Positions 31,493-42,041 of a stretch of 64,000 bases of DNA are shown in pieces. Within the stretch, counting starts at the first letter, position 1, and each line of letters opens with the position of its first letter. Both the position numbers and the translations under genes were made by a program. The DNA is from an uncultured Clostridia bacterium (GTDB taxonomy: Bacteria > Bacillota > Clostridia > TANB77 > CAG-508), in the NCBI GenBank assembly GCA_947632605.1, contig CANRPX010000001.1, positions 52,535 through 116,534 on the forward strand, written 5' to 3'. A model generated the notes under the pieces. That model did not search any database, had not been told where the DNA came from, and was given only the letters and a program-made list of their open reading frames with translations.

Positions 31493-31972
31493 ATGGAAAT
31501 CTTTGCACTACTTGAAGCCTTGGAAGATATTTTAGAAAAAAGTAAAACATTACCTTTTACAGATAAAAGTATTGTAGAAAAGGATCAATTTTTAGATATA
31601 ATTAAAGAAATAAGACTTAGATTACCTGATGAGCTAAAACAAGCAAAATGGATAAAAGAAGAACGTGAAAGAATTATTAGTGAAGCTCAGAAAGATGCAA
31701 ATGATATAGTAAAAGAGGCAGAAAACAGAATTATTTCAATGATAGATGAACATGAAATAACAAGAAAAGCTTATGATAAGAAAACAGAAATAATCGCTGA
31801 TGCAAATGAAATGTATAGAGAAATTACTCAAGGAACAAATACTTATGTAGATGGAATTTTAGCAAATATAGAAAACAATATGATGGAATTAGGAAAAACT
31901 TTAAGTGGTGTGGAACTATCAATTCAAAATGCATTAGAAACAATACAAAATAATAGAAAAGAGTTGAAATAA
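31493..31972 (+). CDS. Coiled-coil protein resembling ATP synthase subunit H/E-type helical proteins
   Basis: 159 aa and nearly all helical. The middle part (about residues 55-100) is a charged coiled coil with Ala-rich repeats such as E-A-Q-K-D-A-N-D-I-V-K-E-A-E-N-R. Clostridial relatives next to rsmD are often annotated simply as ATPase or V-type subunit H, but no nucleotide-binding motif is present here, so enzymatic activity is not supported. Its role is unknown. It is probably co-transcribed with rsmD. Confidence 0.6.
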   Translation: MEIFALLEALEDILEKSKTLPFTDKSIVEKDQFLDIIKEIRLRLPDELKQAKWIKEERERIISEAQKDANDIVKEAENRIISMIDEHEITRKAYDKKTEIIADANEMYREITQGTNTYVDGILANIENNMMELGKTLSGVELSIQNALETIQNNRKELK

Positions 31973-31976
31973 ATAA

Positions 31977-32020
31977 AAGCCAGAATCAAAATCAATTAAA
32001 ATTGATTCTGATTCTGGCTT
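31977..32020. repeat. 20-bp near-perfect hairpin after the coiled-coil gene
   Basis: Arms 31977-31996 and 32001-32020 pair with one mismatch. The hairpin is followed by an A-run, not a T-run, on +. It probably ends or stabilises the upstream transcript. Confidence 0.7.
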
Positions 32021-32068
32021 AAAAAAACAAAATTACTTTAAGAAAATCCAGTTTAGGAGGATGTATCA

Positions 32069-34543
32069 TTGGGAAGAAGAAAAAAGAAAAATTCTAATAA
32101 AACATCAAATAATAAAAAAAGTACAGGATTAAATATAGATTTAGTAGTAATAATACTATTTGTAATTAGTATATTACTATTTATTTTGATATATGGAGAA
32201 AAAGGTGTAATAGGAGAAATATTAAGTCCAGCTTTAGGAGGAATAATAGGTTTTATAAAATATTTAATTCCAATTGGATTTATGGCACTTGCTATTTGTA
32301 CAGCAAAAGATGACAAAAGTTATATTACATCTAAAATAATTCAATTTGCTGTTTTACTTTCATGTGTGGCAGCAACAATGTCTATATATCAAATTTCAAA
32401 AGGAATTATAAATCCCAAATTAGAATTTGATGATGTAATAGAAGTCGCTTATGATTTAGGTGTTAAGAATATAGGAGGTGGAACAGTTGGTGCAGTTATT
32501 GCATATCCTCTTATAAAATTACTTGGAATGTTTGGAGCAGCAATTACAACTGCTGGAATTGTTGTAGTACTTTGTGTATTCACTTTTGGATTACATCCAT
32601 CAGAATTTTTCCTTGATATAATGGATGAAGCAAATGTTAGAAGAGAAAAAAGAGATGAAGAAGTTCTAGCAAGACGTGAGCAAAGAATGGCAGATAGAAG
32701 AGAAAGAATGAATGGAAATATACAACTTGATTTATTAGATAATAATTCTCAAAAATCTAAGACTACATTATCTAATTTTGATGAAGATGAGATAACAATT
32801 AATTTAAATGGTACAGAGCAAAAAACTGAAAAAACTAAAGGAAAATTAGCAAGTATATTTGGAAAAAATAAAACTGAAGAAAAAAATCCAGATGTTATAG
32901 AAGCAAATATTTATAAGAATACAGCAAAAGCTCAAGAAGAAAAAAGTCAAAATGCTATAAAAGAAGATAATTTATTTACAGTAGAAGAAGAACAAAAAGA
33001 AAGTAAAACAAAAGCTGTATTACAATTAGAACATACAGTTTCAATAGAAGATGAAAATTATGAATATCCACCAACTAGCTTATTAGGAAAAAGTAGTAAA
33101 AAGGTAAGTAAAACAGGAGCAAAAGCTCTAACAGAAAAAGCAACTCAACTACAAAGAACATTACATAGTTTTGGTGTATCAGCTAAAGTAGAAAATATTT
33201 CTGTTGGACCTGCTATTACAAGATATGAATTAAAACCAGCAGAAGGTGTTAGAGTTAGTAAAATAGCAAATTTAGCAGATGATATAGCATTAAATTTAGC
33301 AGCAGAAAGCATAAGAATTGAAGCACCAATACCAGGAAAACAAGCTGTTGGTATTGAAATACCAAACAAAGAAAAAGAATCAGTTCCATTAAGAGATGTT
33401 ATAGAAAGTGATGAATTTGAAGATAATAATTCTAAACTAACTATTGCACTTGGAAAAGATGTTGCTGGAAGTATAGTTTTAGCAGATATTGCAAAAATGC
33501 CACACGTTTTAATTGCTGGTTCTACTGGTTCTGGTAAATCTGTATGTATTAATACAATAATAACAAGTATAATATATAATGCAAAACCTAGTGAAGTAAA
33601 ACTTGTTATGGTTGATCCAAAAGTTGTTGAACTTTCTGTATATAATGGAATACCACATTTATTAATACCAGTAGTAACTGACCCTAGAAAAGCAGCAGGA
33701 GCACTTGCTTGGGCAGTTCAAGAAATGGATAATAGATATAATTTATTTGCAGCAAAAGGTGTTAGAGATTTGAAAGGATATAATGCAGCAGTAGAACATG
33801 CTCAAGGTACTGAAAATGCAGGTAAATTACCACAAATTGTAATTATTATAGATGAGCTTGCAGATTTGATGATGGTAGCAGCAAAAGAAGTAGAAGATTC
33901 TATTTGTAGATTAGCTCAAAAAGCAAGAGCTGCAGGAATGCATTTAGTAGTAGCAACTCAAAGACCATCAGTAGATGTTATTACAGGATTGATTAAAGCA
34001 AATATTCCTTCAAGAATTGCTTTTGCTGTATCTTCACAAATAGATTCAAGAACAATCTTAGATCAAATTGGCGCTGAAAAATTATTAGGAAAAGGCGATA
34101 TGCTATTTTATCCAGCTAGTGCATCAAAGCCTACAAGAGTGCAGGGTGCTTTTGTCTCTGATAGTGAAGTAGAAAAAATAGTTGATTTTATTAAATCAAA
34201 TGGTGTTGCAACATATAATGAAGACATTTTAGAAGAAATTGAAAGATCAAATAAATCAGATGGACAACTAGAAAAAGAAGCAGAAGAAGATGATACAGAT
34301 CCATTATTAATGGATGCAATTGATACAGTTGTAGAAATAGGGCAAGCTTCAACATCTTTTATACAAAGAAGATTTAAAGTTGGATATGCAAGAGCTGGAA
34401 GAATTATAGATCAAATGGAAGCAAGAGGAATTATTTCTGGTTATGAAGGTAGTAAACCAAGACAAGTTTTAATTACAAAAGAACGATTAGATGAGCTTAA
34501 AATGGCAAAACCACTTGAAGACAATAGTAGTGAAACTGAATAA
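32069..34543 (+). CDS. ftsK: FtsK/SpoIIIE-family DNA translocase
   Basis: 824 aa. Membrane-anchored DNA pump at the septum that clears the chromosome ends. The start is TTG, supported by AGGAGG 7 nt upstream. Four hydrophobic segments (about residues 22-180) are followed by a charged linker and the motor with Walker A G-S-T-G-S-G-K-S at about 484-491 and Walker [10 protein letters not shown]. The C-terminal gamma winged helix has [12 protein letters not shown]. All key parts are present. Confidence 0.96.
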   Translation: MGRRKKKNSNKTSNNKKSTGLNIDLVVIILFVISILLFILIYGEKGVIGEILSPALGGIIGFIKYLIPIGFMALAICTAKDDKSYITSKIIQFAVLLSCVAATMSIYQISKGIINPKLEFDDVIEVAYDLGVKNIGGGTVGAVIAYPLIKLLGMFGAAITTAGIVVVLCVFTFGLHPSEFFLDIMDEANVRREKRDEEVLARREQRMADRRERMNGNIQLDLLDNNSQKSKTTLSNFDEDEITINLNGTEQKTEKTKGKLASIFGKNKTEEKNPDVIEANIYKNTAKAQEEKSQNAIKEDNLFTVEEEQKESKTKAVLQLEHTVSIEDENYEYPPTSLLGKSSKKVSKTGAKALTEKATQLQRTLHSFGVSAKVENISVGPAITRYELKPAEGVRVSKIANLADDIALNLAAESIRIEAPIPGKQAVGIEIPNKEKESVPLRDVIESDEFEDNNSKLTIALGKDVAGSIVLADIAKMPHVLIAGSTGSGKSVCINTIITSIIYNAKPSEVKLVMVDPKVVELSVYNGIPHLLIPVVTDPRKAAGALAWAVQEMDNRYNLFAAKGVRDLKGYNAAVEHAQGTENAGKLPQIVIIIDELADLMMVAAKEVEDSICRLAQKARAAGMHLVVATQRPSVDVITGLIKANIPSRIAFAVSSQIDSRTILDQIGAEKLLGKGDMLFYPASASKPTRVQGAFVSDSEVEKIVDFIKSNGVATYNEDILEEIERSNKSDGQLEKEAEEDDTDPLLMDAIDTVVEIGQASTSFIQRRFKVGYARAGRIIDQMEARGIISGYEGSKPRQVLITKERLDELKMAKPLEDNSSETE

Positions 34544-34563
34544 AATAAAAAAGGAGGACTTTT

Positions 34564-36087
34564 ATGGGATTATTTTCTAAATTAAAGGATTATCATGCAG
34601 AATTAGAAGAAGTTTTAGATTCAAAATATTTTTCTGCAAGCATAAAAAGTCTTCTTTTTAGTATGATTTATAAAAGTGAAATTTGTTATGAAGATTTTCA
34701 AAAAGTAAAAAAATCTGTAAGAACAAAAGAAGATTTCTTAAATGAAATAATTGAAGTAATTAGATTATATTGTGATAATATAAAAGTAGTTGAGCCTGAT
34801 TCCAATCAGGCTAAATTGCTTATTAAAAACAATGTAAAAGCACTTACTAATGAAAAAGAAAGAAGTATATTAACTTATCCTACTGAAAGTTCATTATTAT
34901 ATGCAATATCAGACATATCACCAAAATATTTTTATATTAATGGGAATTTTCCATTAAAGACTCTCTTACAAAACATACTTGTAAATGGATATAATTTAAA
35001 TAATGAAGAAATTTTAAGAGATTTTAATGGATGGTCTTGGGATAAAGTTTATGATGATGAATTTAGATATATTGATAATCTAATTTATCAAAATTTGTTA
35101 GTTATTTTGGGAGAAAAATTTCTTTATGAATGGAGAACTTATGGTTCTACAAGAAAAGATTTTTTAGAAGATGCAAAACAATTTATTAAATATTTTACAA
35201 ACAATGAAAAATACATTAAAGATTTATATAAAATGGTGTATTTAGCTTCAAGTGAAAAAGATAGAGAAAAAATTGATGAAGGCTTAAAAGAAAAAGCTAA
35301 ATTGCTAAAGAAAATGGAAAATAAAATTAAGTTTATAGATGATGCAAAAAATAGAAAAATGAAACTTAATAATAAAATTCAAAGAATGGATTTAGCTTTA
35401 AATGATAAAAAAATACTAATAAAAGAATTAAAGAAAGTAAATGCAAAATTAGAAAAAGATAAAAAAATAAAATTAGTTTCAACATATAGAAAAAGATTAA
35501 CAAAAGAAAGAGAAAAATATGTTAATGAAATAAAAGAAATTGATTATATTTTAAAACCATCAAATTTTTTAAATGAAAAGAAAGCAATAGAAGAAACACT
35601 TAACTTTTATAGATGCAAAGATAAATTTGAAGAAACATTAATAGATTGGCAAAAAGAATTTCTATATTTTATTGATAAAAAAATAAATAAAATGAATACA
35701 AGAGATGAACTAATCGATATTTTATATGAGATTAGATATTATAGTAAATTAAAAATTTCTAAAGATACTTATCTTTCAGATTTTGAAGAAATTGAAAATT
35801 CAATAGATAAAATATTAAAAAAAGTTATAACAAAACTTTGTAAATTAGGTGCGATGAAAATCTTTAGTATGGATATTAATTTAAATTGTGAAATCATAAA
35901 ATATGCTTTAGATACTAATATAATAGAATTGGAAGATACCAGAGTTGCACTTAAATGTGATAATGAAGGACTTATTATAAAAGTATACGATAAAGAAGCT
36001 TTTGAAAAACAAGGAAGAAAAAGAACTAAAATTACAGAAAATTCTTTAGAAGTAAAACAAAATAGAAAAATAAAATTATTTAATTAA
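34564..36087 (+). CDS. Unknown protein with central coiled coil
   Basis: 507 aa, 20 bp after ftsK with AAGGAGG before the ATG, so probably co-transcribed. The N-terminal half is helical and acidic. About residues 235-330 form a strongly basic Lys-rich coiled coil (K-K-M-E-N-K-I and K-E-L-K-K-V-N-A-K-L-E). The last 60 residues look beta-rich and end in a basic tail. There is no signal peptide or membrane helix. I do not recognise a family. Confidence 0.7.
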   Translation: MGLFSKLKDYHAELEEVLDSKYFSASIKSLLFSMIYKSEICYEDFQKVKKSVRTKEDFLNEIIEVIRLYCDNIKVVEPDSNQAKLLIKNNVKALTNEKERSILTYPTESSLLYAISDISPKYFYINGNFPLKTLLQNILVNGYNLNNEEILRDFNGWSWDKVYDDEFRYIDNLIYQNLLVILGEKFLYEWRTYGSTRKDFLEDAKQFIKYFTNNEKYIKDLYKMVYLASSEKDREKIDEGLKEKAKLLKKMENKIKFIDDAKNRKMKLNNKIQRMDLALNDKKILIKELKKVNAKLEKDKKIKLVSTYRKRLTKEREKYVNEIKEIDYILKPSNFLNEKKAIEETLNFYRCKDKFEETLIDWQKEFLYFIDKKINKMNTRDELIDILYEIRYYSKLKISKDTYLSDFEEIENSIDKILKKVITKLCKLGAMKIFSMDINLNCEIIKYALDTNIIELEDTRVALKCDNEGLIIKVYDKEAFEKQGRKRTKITENSLEVKQNRKIKLFN

Positions 36088-36101
36088 ATTGGGGGAAAAT
36101 A

Positions 36102-37751
36102 ATGAAAATAACTTTTTTAGGAGCTGCAAGAACAGTAACAGGTTCAAATTTTTTAGTAGAAGCTACAGGAAAAAAATTTTTAGTAGATTGTGGTATGTAT
36201 CAAGGAAAAATTACAGATACATTAGATAATTCAGATCCATTTGCATTTGATGTATCAGAAATAGATTTTATGTTATTAACACATGCACATATAGATCATT
36301 CTGGAAGAATTCCTAAACTATATAATGAAGGATATAGAAATCCGGTTTATGCGACAAAAGCAACTTGCGATTTATGTGAGATAATGCTTCCAGATAGTGG
36401 TCATATACAAGAAGTAGAAGTTGAATGGAAAAACAGAAAAAGAATGAGAGATAATAAAGAATTATTACCTCCTTTATATACAGCAGAAGATGCTTATAAG
36501 TGTTTGGAAATTCTTAGACCAGTAAATTATGATGAAATAGTAGATATTGATGATAATATTAGTGTGCGTTTTAATGATGCTGGACACATGCTTGGTTCTG
36601 CTATTATAGAAATATGGATTACTGAAAATGGAAAAACTAAAAAACTTGTATTTACCGGAGATTTGGGAAATAATGATTTACCACTTTTAGATTCTCCTAC
36701 GATGATAAGCAATGCAGATTATCTTATAATGGAATCTACTTATGGTGGAAGATTACATGTAAGAAATGATGATAAAGCTAAAATGTTTTTGGACATTGTT
36801 TCAGAAACATTAGATAATGGAGGAAGAGTAATTATACCATCATTTGCAGTAGGAAGAACACAAGAAATTTTATATGAATTAGATAAACTAAAAGATGACT
36901 TAGGACAAGATGAAGATTTTGCTAGAAAATATGAAAAAATAATGAATGTACCGGTTTATGTAGATAGTCCTCTTGCAATTTCTGCAACTGAAGTATTTAA
37001 GAAAAATACAGAATTATTCGAAGATGAAATTCAAGAAAAAATAAAAAGAGGAGACAATCCACTAGAATTTAGAGGATTACAATTTACAAAAACTGCAGAT
37101 GAATCTAAAGAATTAAATGAAGATACAAGACCTGCAATAATACTTTCTGCAAGTGGTATGTGTGATGTAGGAAGAATAAAACATCATTTAAAACATAATT
37201 TATGGAATCCAAATAGTACAATTTTATTTGTTGGATATCAAGCACCAGGAACTTTAGGAAGAACAATAGTAGATGGAGCAAAAAAAGTTAAGATTTTTGG
37301 AGAAGAGATAGCAGTAAATGCAAGAATAGAATATATTGAAGGATATTCTGGACATGCAGATCAAACATGGCTTTTAAATTTTATATATTCTTTTACTAAT
37401 CCTCCAAAGCATGTATTTTTGGTTCATGGAGAACCAGAAGGACAAGATATATTAAAACAAAAAATTGAAGAAACAAGTGAATGCAAAGTTATAATACCAG
37501 AATTTTGCGATAGTTATGAATTAAGTGAAGATGGACCAGTTCTTGTTGAAACAACAACAAAAGTTGAAATGTATAAGAAAGAATTTAAACGTTTAGATTT
37601 AATTGAAAAAATTGAAGAACTTAAAGAAAATATTGCTGATATGGAAAGTACAATTATGAATAAAAATGTAGATACACAAAATACAGATTTAGGAAGTTTA
37701 GAAGATAGAGTAAAAAATATACAAGAGCAAATTAAGAACTTAATGAAATAA
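36102..37751 (+). CDS. Metallo-beta-lactamase/beta-CASP RNase-like protein
   Basis: 549 aa. The metallo-beta-lactamase motif L-T-H-A-H-I-D-H-S-G is near residue 63. The beta-CASP block includes F-A-V-G-R-T-Q-E-I-L and S-A-S-G-M-C-D-V-G-R. The last motif, G-Y-S-G-H-A-D-Q, is the RNA-specificity region found in CPSF73-like bacterial proteins. It is most likely a cytoplasmic RNA endonuclease or exonuclease. The extra C-terminal 60 residues are helical coiled coil. GGGGGA precedes the ATG. Confidence 0.9.
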   Translation: MKITFLGAARTVTGSNFLVEATGKKFLVDCGMYQGKITDTLDNSDPFAFDVSEIDFMLLTHAHIDHSGRIPKLYNEGYRNPVYATKATCDLCEIMLPDSGHIQEVEVEWKNRKRMRDNKELLPPLYTAEDAYKCLEILRPVNYDEIVDIDDNISVRFNDAGHMLGSAIIEIWITENGKTKKLVFTGDLGNNDLPLLDSPTMISNADYLIMESTYGGRLHVRNDDKAKMFLDIVSETLDNGGRVIIPSFAVGRTQEILYELDKLKDDLGQDEDFARKYEKIMNVPVYVDSPLAISATEVFKKNTELFEDEIQEKIKRGDNPLEFRGLQFTKTADESKELNEDTRPAIILSASGMCDVGRIKHHLKHNLWNPNSTILFVGYQAPGTLGRTIVDGAKKVKIFGEEIAVNARIEYIEGYSGHADQTWLLNFIYSFTNPPKHVFLVHGEPEGQDILKQKIEETSECKVIIPEFCDSYELSEDGPVLVETTTKVEMYKKEFKRLDLIEKIEELKENIADMESTIMNKNVDTQNTDLGSLEDRVKNIQEQIKNLMK

Positions 37752-37771
37752 TTTAAATTAAATGGAGATAA

Positions 37772-39676
37772 ATGATGAATACAAAATATTTTAATGATGC
37801 AGTAGTAGGAAACCATAGAATTAAAGCAAGTTTTACTAAAACTGGTGAAATGATAAGAATACTATATGGAGGTGCTGACTATAAACAATTCTTAGATTTT
37901 TTCCATACAGGAGTAAAAATAAATGATTCTGCTTTAATTTATTTACATGATGATATAAATAATTTATATTCTCAAGAATATGTTGGAGAAACAAATATTT
38001 TAAAAACTGAAATATTTAATACATATTTTAAGACTAGAATTACACAAATAGATTTTGTACCAATAGAAGAAGATATTTTAATAAAGAAATATATTGTTAA
38101 AAATGAAAATGATATTGATTTAAATATAAATTTTTTAATTCATTCAAAGATTTTAACAAATTTGAATAATGACACAGCAGGATTAGTAAAAAATAATTCT
38201 TTAATTCAATACAATCATGATTTTTCAGTGTGCACATTTTCAAATATGAATTTATTAAGTAAACAAGTAAATGATGCACAAAGTAGTATTATGAGTGGAA
38301 TCATAGAAGGAAAAGATTATGTAGGAATGTCATCAGATTCTGCAATAAGTTATGATTTGAATGTAATCAAACCAGGAAAAGAAAAAGAAATAGTTATTTT
38401 CGTATTAATAAATAAGAATAAAGAAAAAGATACTATTATTTCTTTATATAATGAATTAGATAGAATAAAAAAGTTAAATGTAAATGTTTTACAAAAAAAT
38501 ACAGCAAAATATTGGGAAAATTATATAAAATCACACGATATATCTAAAATTAATTCAAAAAAAATAAATGAAAGAGTTAAACAAATATATAATAGAACAA
38601 TTTTATTATTTCCACTTCTTATTAATGAAAAAACTGGTGGTATTTCAGCAGGAATAGAAGTTGATGAAAATAGAACTAAATGTGGAAGATACTCATATTG
38701 TTGGCCTAGAGATGCTGTGTTTGTTACAGAAGCACTAGATATTGTTGGAATGAGTGAAGAAGCAAATAAATTTTATTCAAAATTTTGTAAAATGACTCAA
38801 AGTAAAAATGGTATGTGGGAACAAAGATTTTTTACAGATGGAAGATTAGCTCCTTGTTGGGGTTATCAAATTGATGAAACAGCAAGTGTTATATTTGGTT
38901 CTTATGCACATTATAAATTTACAAAAGATATAGAATTTTTAAAAAGTAATTTGAAAATGTATGAAAATGCAATAAATTTTCTTCAATTATATACAAATGA
39001 TTTACTTGAAGATAAAGAGATAATACCAAAAAGTTATGATTTATGGGAAGAATTTGAAGGCATTTCTTTATATTCTATTTCAGCAATTTTTGCAGCATTT
39101 AAATCTATGACTAGAATATATGATAAATTAAAAGTCCTATATTCAGAAACATCTACAAAATTTAAGAGTATAGTAAAAAAAGAAAAAGTATTAGAAAAAT
39201 ATTTGAAAAGAATAAAAGAATATTGTAAAGAAAATTTTTATTGTGAAGAAAAGAAATCATACGTTAGAAATAATGTAGACAAAAAAATAGATATAAGCAT
39301 ATTGGGAAGCATAGTTCCATTTCAAATGTTTTCAAAAGATGAAAAAGAAGTTATAAATACAATTGAAAAAATAAATATGACAATTAGAACATACACAGGT
39401 GGCTATGTGAGATATGAAAATGATGGTTATATGGGAGGATATAATCCATGGCCTATTGCAACTTTATGGATGGCGTGGTATTATTTAGAAACAGGAGAAA
39501 ATGATAAAGCAATAGAACTATTTTTGTTTGTTACTAACTCATCATCAAATCATGGCTTTTTAGGAGAACAAGTTAATAATGATGAAATGAAACCATCTTG
39601 GGTTATAGGTTTAACTTGGAGCCATGCAATGTATGTATTAATATTAGATAAACTTTTAAACAAAGGTCTTATTTAA
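37772..39676 (+). CDS. Glycoside hydrolase family 15 (glucoamylase/glucodextranase-like)
   Basis: 634 aa without a signal peptide, so intracellular. A beta-sandwich N-terminal domain (about 1-260) is followed by the alpha/alpha-barrel with Y-C-W-P-R-D-A at about 308, the substrate-binding hallmark of GH15. Y-D-L-W-E-E near residue 425 carries the proposed general acid, and G-G-Y-V-R-Y and W-P-I-A-T-L-W follow. The likely role is hydrolysis of stored or imported alpha-glucans. It lies between an RNase-like gene and radA, with no sugar genes nearby. Confidence 0.88.
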   Translation: MMNTKYFNDAVVGNHRIKASFTKTGEMIRILYGGADYKQFLDFFHTGVKINDSALIYLHDDINNLYSQEYVGETNILKTEIFNTYFKTRITQIDFVPIEEDILIKKYIVKNENDIDLNINFLIHSKILTNLNNDTAGLVKNNSLIQYNHDFSVCTFSNMNLLSKQVNDAQSSIMSGIIEGKDYVGMSSDSAISYDLNVIKPGKEKEIVIFVLINKNKEKDTIISLYNELDRIKKLNVNVLQKNTAKYWENYIKSHDISKINSKKINERVKQIYNRTILLFPLLINEKTGGISAGIEVDENRTKCGRYSYCWPRDAVFVTEALDIVGMSEEANKFYSKFCKMTQSKNGMWEQRFFTDGRLAPCWGYQIDETASVIFGSYAHYKFTKDIEFLKSNLKMYENAINFLQLYTNDLLEDKEIIPKSYDLWEEFEGISLYSISAIFAAFKSMTRIYDKLKVLYSETSTKFKSIVKKEKVLEKYLKRIKEYCKENFYCEEKKSYVRNNVDKKIDISILGSIVPFQMFSKDEKEVINTIEKINMTIRTYTGGYVRYENDGYMGGYNPWPIATLWMAWYYLETGENDKAIELFLFVTNSSSNHGFLGEQVNNDEMKPSWVIGLTWSHAMYVLILDKLLNKGLI

Positions 39677-39706
39677 TTCTAAAATATAAAAAGAAAAGGA
39701 GAATTT

Positions 39707-41072
39707 ATGGCAAAAAAAGCTAGTACAGTATTTGTTTGTAATAGTTGTGGATATGAATCTAGCAAATGGCTTGGAAAATGTCCAGCCTGTGGAGAATGGA
39801 ATTCTTTTGTAGAAGAAAAAGCTATAACTGTTACAAGTTCTTCTAAAGATAAAAACAGACCTAAAACAGAGGTTGTTAAATTAAATGAAGTTGTAAAAAA
39901 AGAAACTTTTAGAATAAAAACAGATGTTGATGAATTAGATAGAGTTCTTGGAGGAGGTTTTGTAACAGGATCTCTTACACTTTTGCGGTGGTGAACCAGG
40001 AATTGGTAAATCAACTTTAATTCTTCAAATTTGTAATAACATAAAAGTAGATGGAAATATTTTATATGTTTCTGGAGAAGAATCTGCAGAACAAATAAAA
40101 AGCAGAGCAGATAGATTAGGAATAAAAAAAGATAATTTATTATTTTTAGCAGAAACAGATATTGATAATATAGAACTTGCTTTAGATAAAACAGGAGCAA
40201 AATTCGTTATTATTGATTCAATTCAAACTATATATTCAGATGAGATTACTTCAGTAGCTGGTAGTGTAAGTCAAGTAAGAGAAATAACTGCAAGAATTAT
40301 GAAAATGTGTAAACAATCTGGAATTACTACTATAATAATTGGACATGTTACTAAAGATGGAAACATAGCAGGTCCAAGAGTTCTAGAGCACATGGTAGAT
40401 ACAGTACTATATTTGGAAGGAGAAAGATATTTCTCTTATAGAATTTTACGTGGAGTAAAAAATAGATTTGGTTCTACAAATGAAATTGGTATGTTTGAAA
40501 TGCAAAATGAAGGTTTAGTAGAAGTAAAAAATCCTTCTGAACTTCTTATTTCGGAAAGAGATGGAAACCCATCTGGTTCTGTAATTGTTGTAAGTTTAGA
40601 AGGGACAAGACCACTTGTATTAGAACTTCAAGCTTTATCTACACCAACAATTTTTGGAATGCCAAGAAGAAATGCAAGTGGAATTGATTATAATAGATTA
40701 ACTCTTTTAATGGCTGTTCTAGAGAAAAGAGCAGGATTAAATTTAGGTTCACAAGATGTTTATATAAATTTAGTAGGTGGAATAAAAATAAATGAACCAG
40801 CATTAGATTTAGGTATTATTTTAGCTGCTGCTTCTAGTTTTAAAAATATAAGTATAAAAGAAAATGTTGTTGCTATTGGAGAAGTAGGTTTAACAGGAGA
40901 AATTAGAAGTGTAAATATGATAGAAAAGCGTATTAAAGAAGCAGAAAAGTTAGGATATAAAACTTGCATAATTCCAGAAAGTAATAAAAAACTATTGAAA
41001 GAAAATTTCAAATTAGATATAATAGGTGCGAAAAATATTATTGATGCTATGAAATATTTAGGATTAAAATAA
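39707..41072 (+). pseudogene. radA: radA DNA repair ATPase, interrupted by a one-base frameshift
   Basis: RadA/Sms helps branch migration and recombination. The N-terminal zinc finger C-N-S-C-G-Y and C-P-A-C-G-E-W is intact up to L-T-L-L, then the frame ends at 39994. Skipping one base, best the C at 39986, restores L-L-G-G-E-P-G-I-G-K-S-T-L (Walker A) and continues unbroken to the stop. The rest has the K-N-R-F-G-S-T motif and the Lon-like C-terminal domain. The disruption is exactly at the Walker A, so the gene is either inactive or the base is a sequencing error. Confidence 0.85.
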
Positions 41073-41102
41073 TATGATTGACAAAAGATTTAGGAGGAAA
41101 AA

Positions 41103-41909
41103 ATGAAAAAATTACAATTTGTTATATGGATTATTATTATGGTTGCTATATTAGCATTAATAGGAGTATATGGATATTTTACTTATTTAAGAATTACAAG
41201 CACTGTTCAACATCCAGAAGCAACATTTGAAATTGAAAATTATGGAAAAGTAGTAGTAGAATTATATCCAGAATATGCACCAAATACAGTTACTAATTTT
41301 ATAAAATTAGTAGAAAAAGGATATTATAATAATAAAGTTTTTTATGGAAAAGATGAAATATGTATGTATTTAGGAAGAAATTCTACAGGAGAGATAGAAG
41401 AAACAAAGTTAAGCTTAATATCAGATGAAGTTGAGCCAGATTCAGAATCAGATTATGAATATGCAATAAAAGGAGAGTTTGTTGCAAATGGTTTTGAACA
41501 AAATACATTAAGACATGAAAAGGGAATTCTTACATTAATAAGAAATGATTATTCACAACTAATTAATAGTTTAACAGACGAAAGTTATAATTCTGGAAGT
41601 TCTCAATTAGCAATAATGATGAGTGATGATTCAAGAAATTTAAATGGAGCTTATGCTGCTTTCGGAAGAGTAAAAGAAGGTATGGATGTTTTAGAAAAGA
41701 TTTATAATGAAACAGAAATAAAACAAGAATCAGCAGAGGGAGAAGAAGCAAATGTAGCAGATAATATTAGCCAATTTGCAACATATCCAGTTATCACTTC
41801 TGCAACAGTTGATACACATGGTATAGATTTTGGAGATCCAGAAGTTATAGAAGCTTTTGATTATGAATCATATATGTATAATCTAATGAATTCTACTTAC
41901 TCTAATTAA
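41103..41909 (+). CDS. Membrane-anchored cyclophilin-type peptidyl-prolyl isomerase, degenerate active site
   Basis: 268 aa. One N-terminal membrane helix (about 5-28) puts the domain outside. The cyclophilin fold is recognisable from V-V-V-E-L-Y-P-E-Y-A-P-N-T-V-T-N-F and the late G-R-V-K-E-G-M-D-V-L. Where active enzymes have F-H-R-V it reads F-Y-G-K-D, and the Q-G-G-D and Q-F-F-I positions are also changed. Catalytic activity is doubtful, and it may act as a chaperone or binding domain. AGGAGG precedes the ATG. Confidence 0.82.
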   Translation: MKKLQFVIWIIIMVAILALIGVYGYFTYLRITSTVQHPEATFEIENYGKVVVELYPEYAPNTVTNFIKLVEKGYYNNKVFYGKDEICMYLGRNSTGEIEETKLSLISDEVEPDSESDYEYAIKGEFVANGFEQNTLRHEKGILTLIRNDYSQLINSLTDESYNSGSSQLAIMMSDDSRNLNGAYAAFGRVKEGMDVLEKIYNETEIKQESAEGEEANVADNISQFATYPVITSATVDTHGIDFGDPEVIEAFDYESYMYNLMNSTYSN

Positions 41910-41934
41910 TTAAAATTTTAAATTAAAATATAAT

Positions 41935-42024
41935 AGGACTTCTTTATTTTGGAGTAAACCTCAAAATAAATACTTGCAAAAGATTAATTGAGGCAGAATT
42001 CTTCATAAAAAGATGTCCTTTTTA
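41935..42024 (+). ncRNA. Candidate structured leader RNA with a terminator-like closing stem
   Basis: An outer stem (41935-41945 with 42009-42019, one T-T mismatch) followed by five T encloses an inner hairpin (41943-41954 with 41959-41970). CCTCAA (41959-41964) can instead pair with TTGAGG (41988-41993). The two pairings exclude each other. It does not match a riboswitch class that I know. It could also be just the terminator of the upstream gene. Confidence 0.4.
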
Positions 42025-42041
42025 TATAAGTGGAGAAATTA

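Noticed and set aside
31493-31972. ATPase annotation for the helical protein after rsmD
   Set aside because: No P-loop or other nucleotide-binding motif is present. The sequence is only coiled coil.
39707-41072. Programmed ribosomal frameshift in radA
   Set aside because: No slippery heptamer or downstream stem is obvious at 39980-39990. An extra base is simpler.
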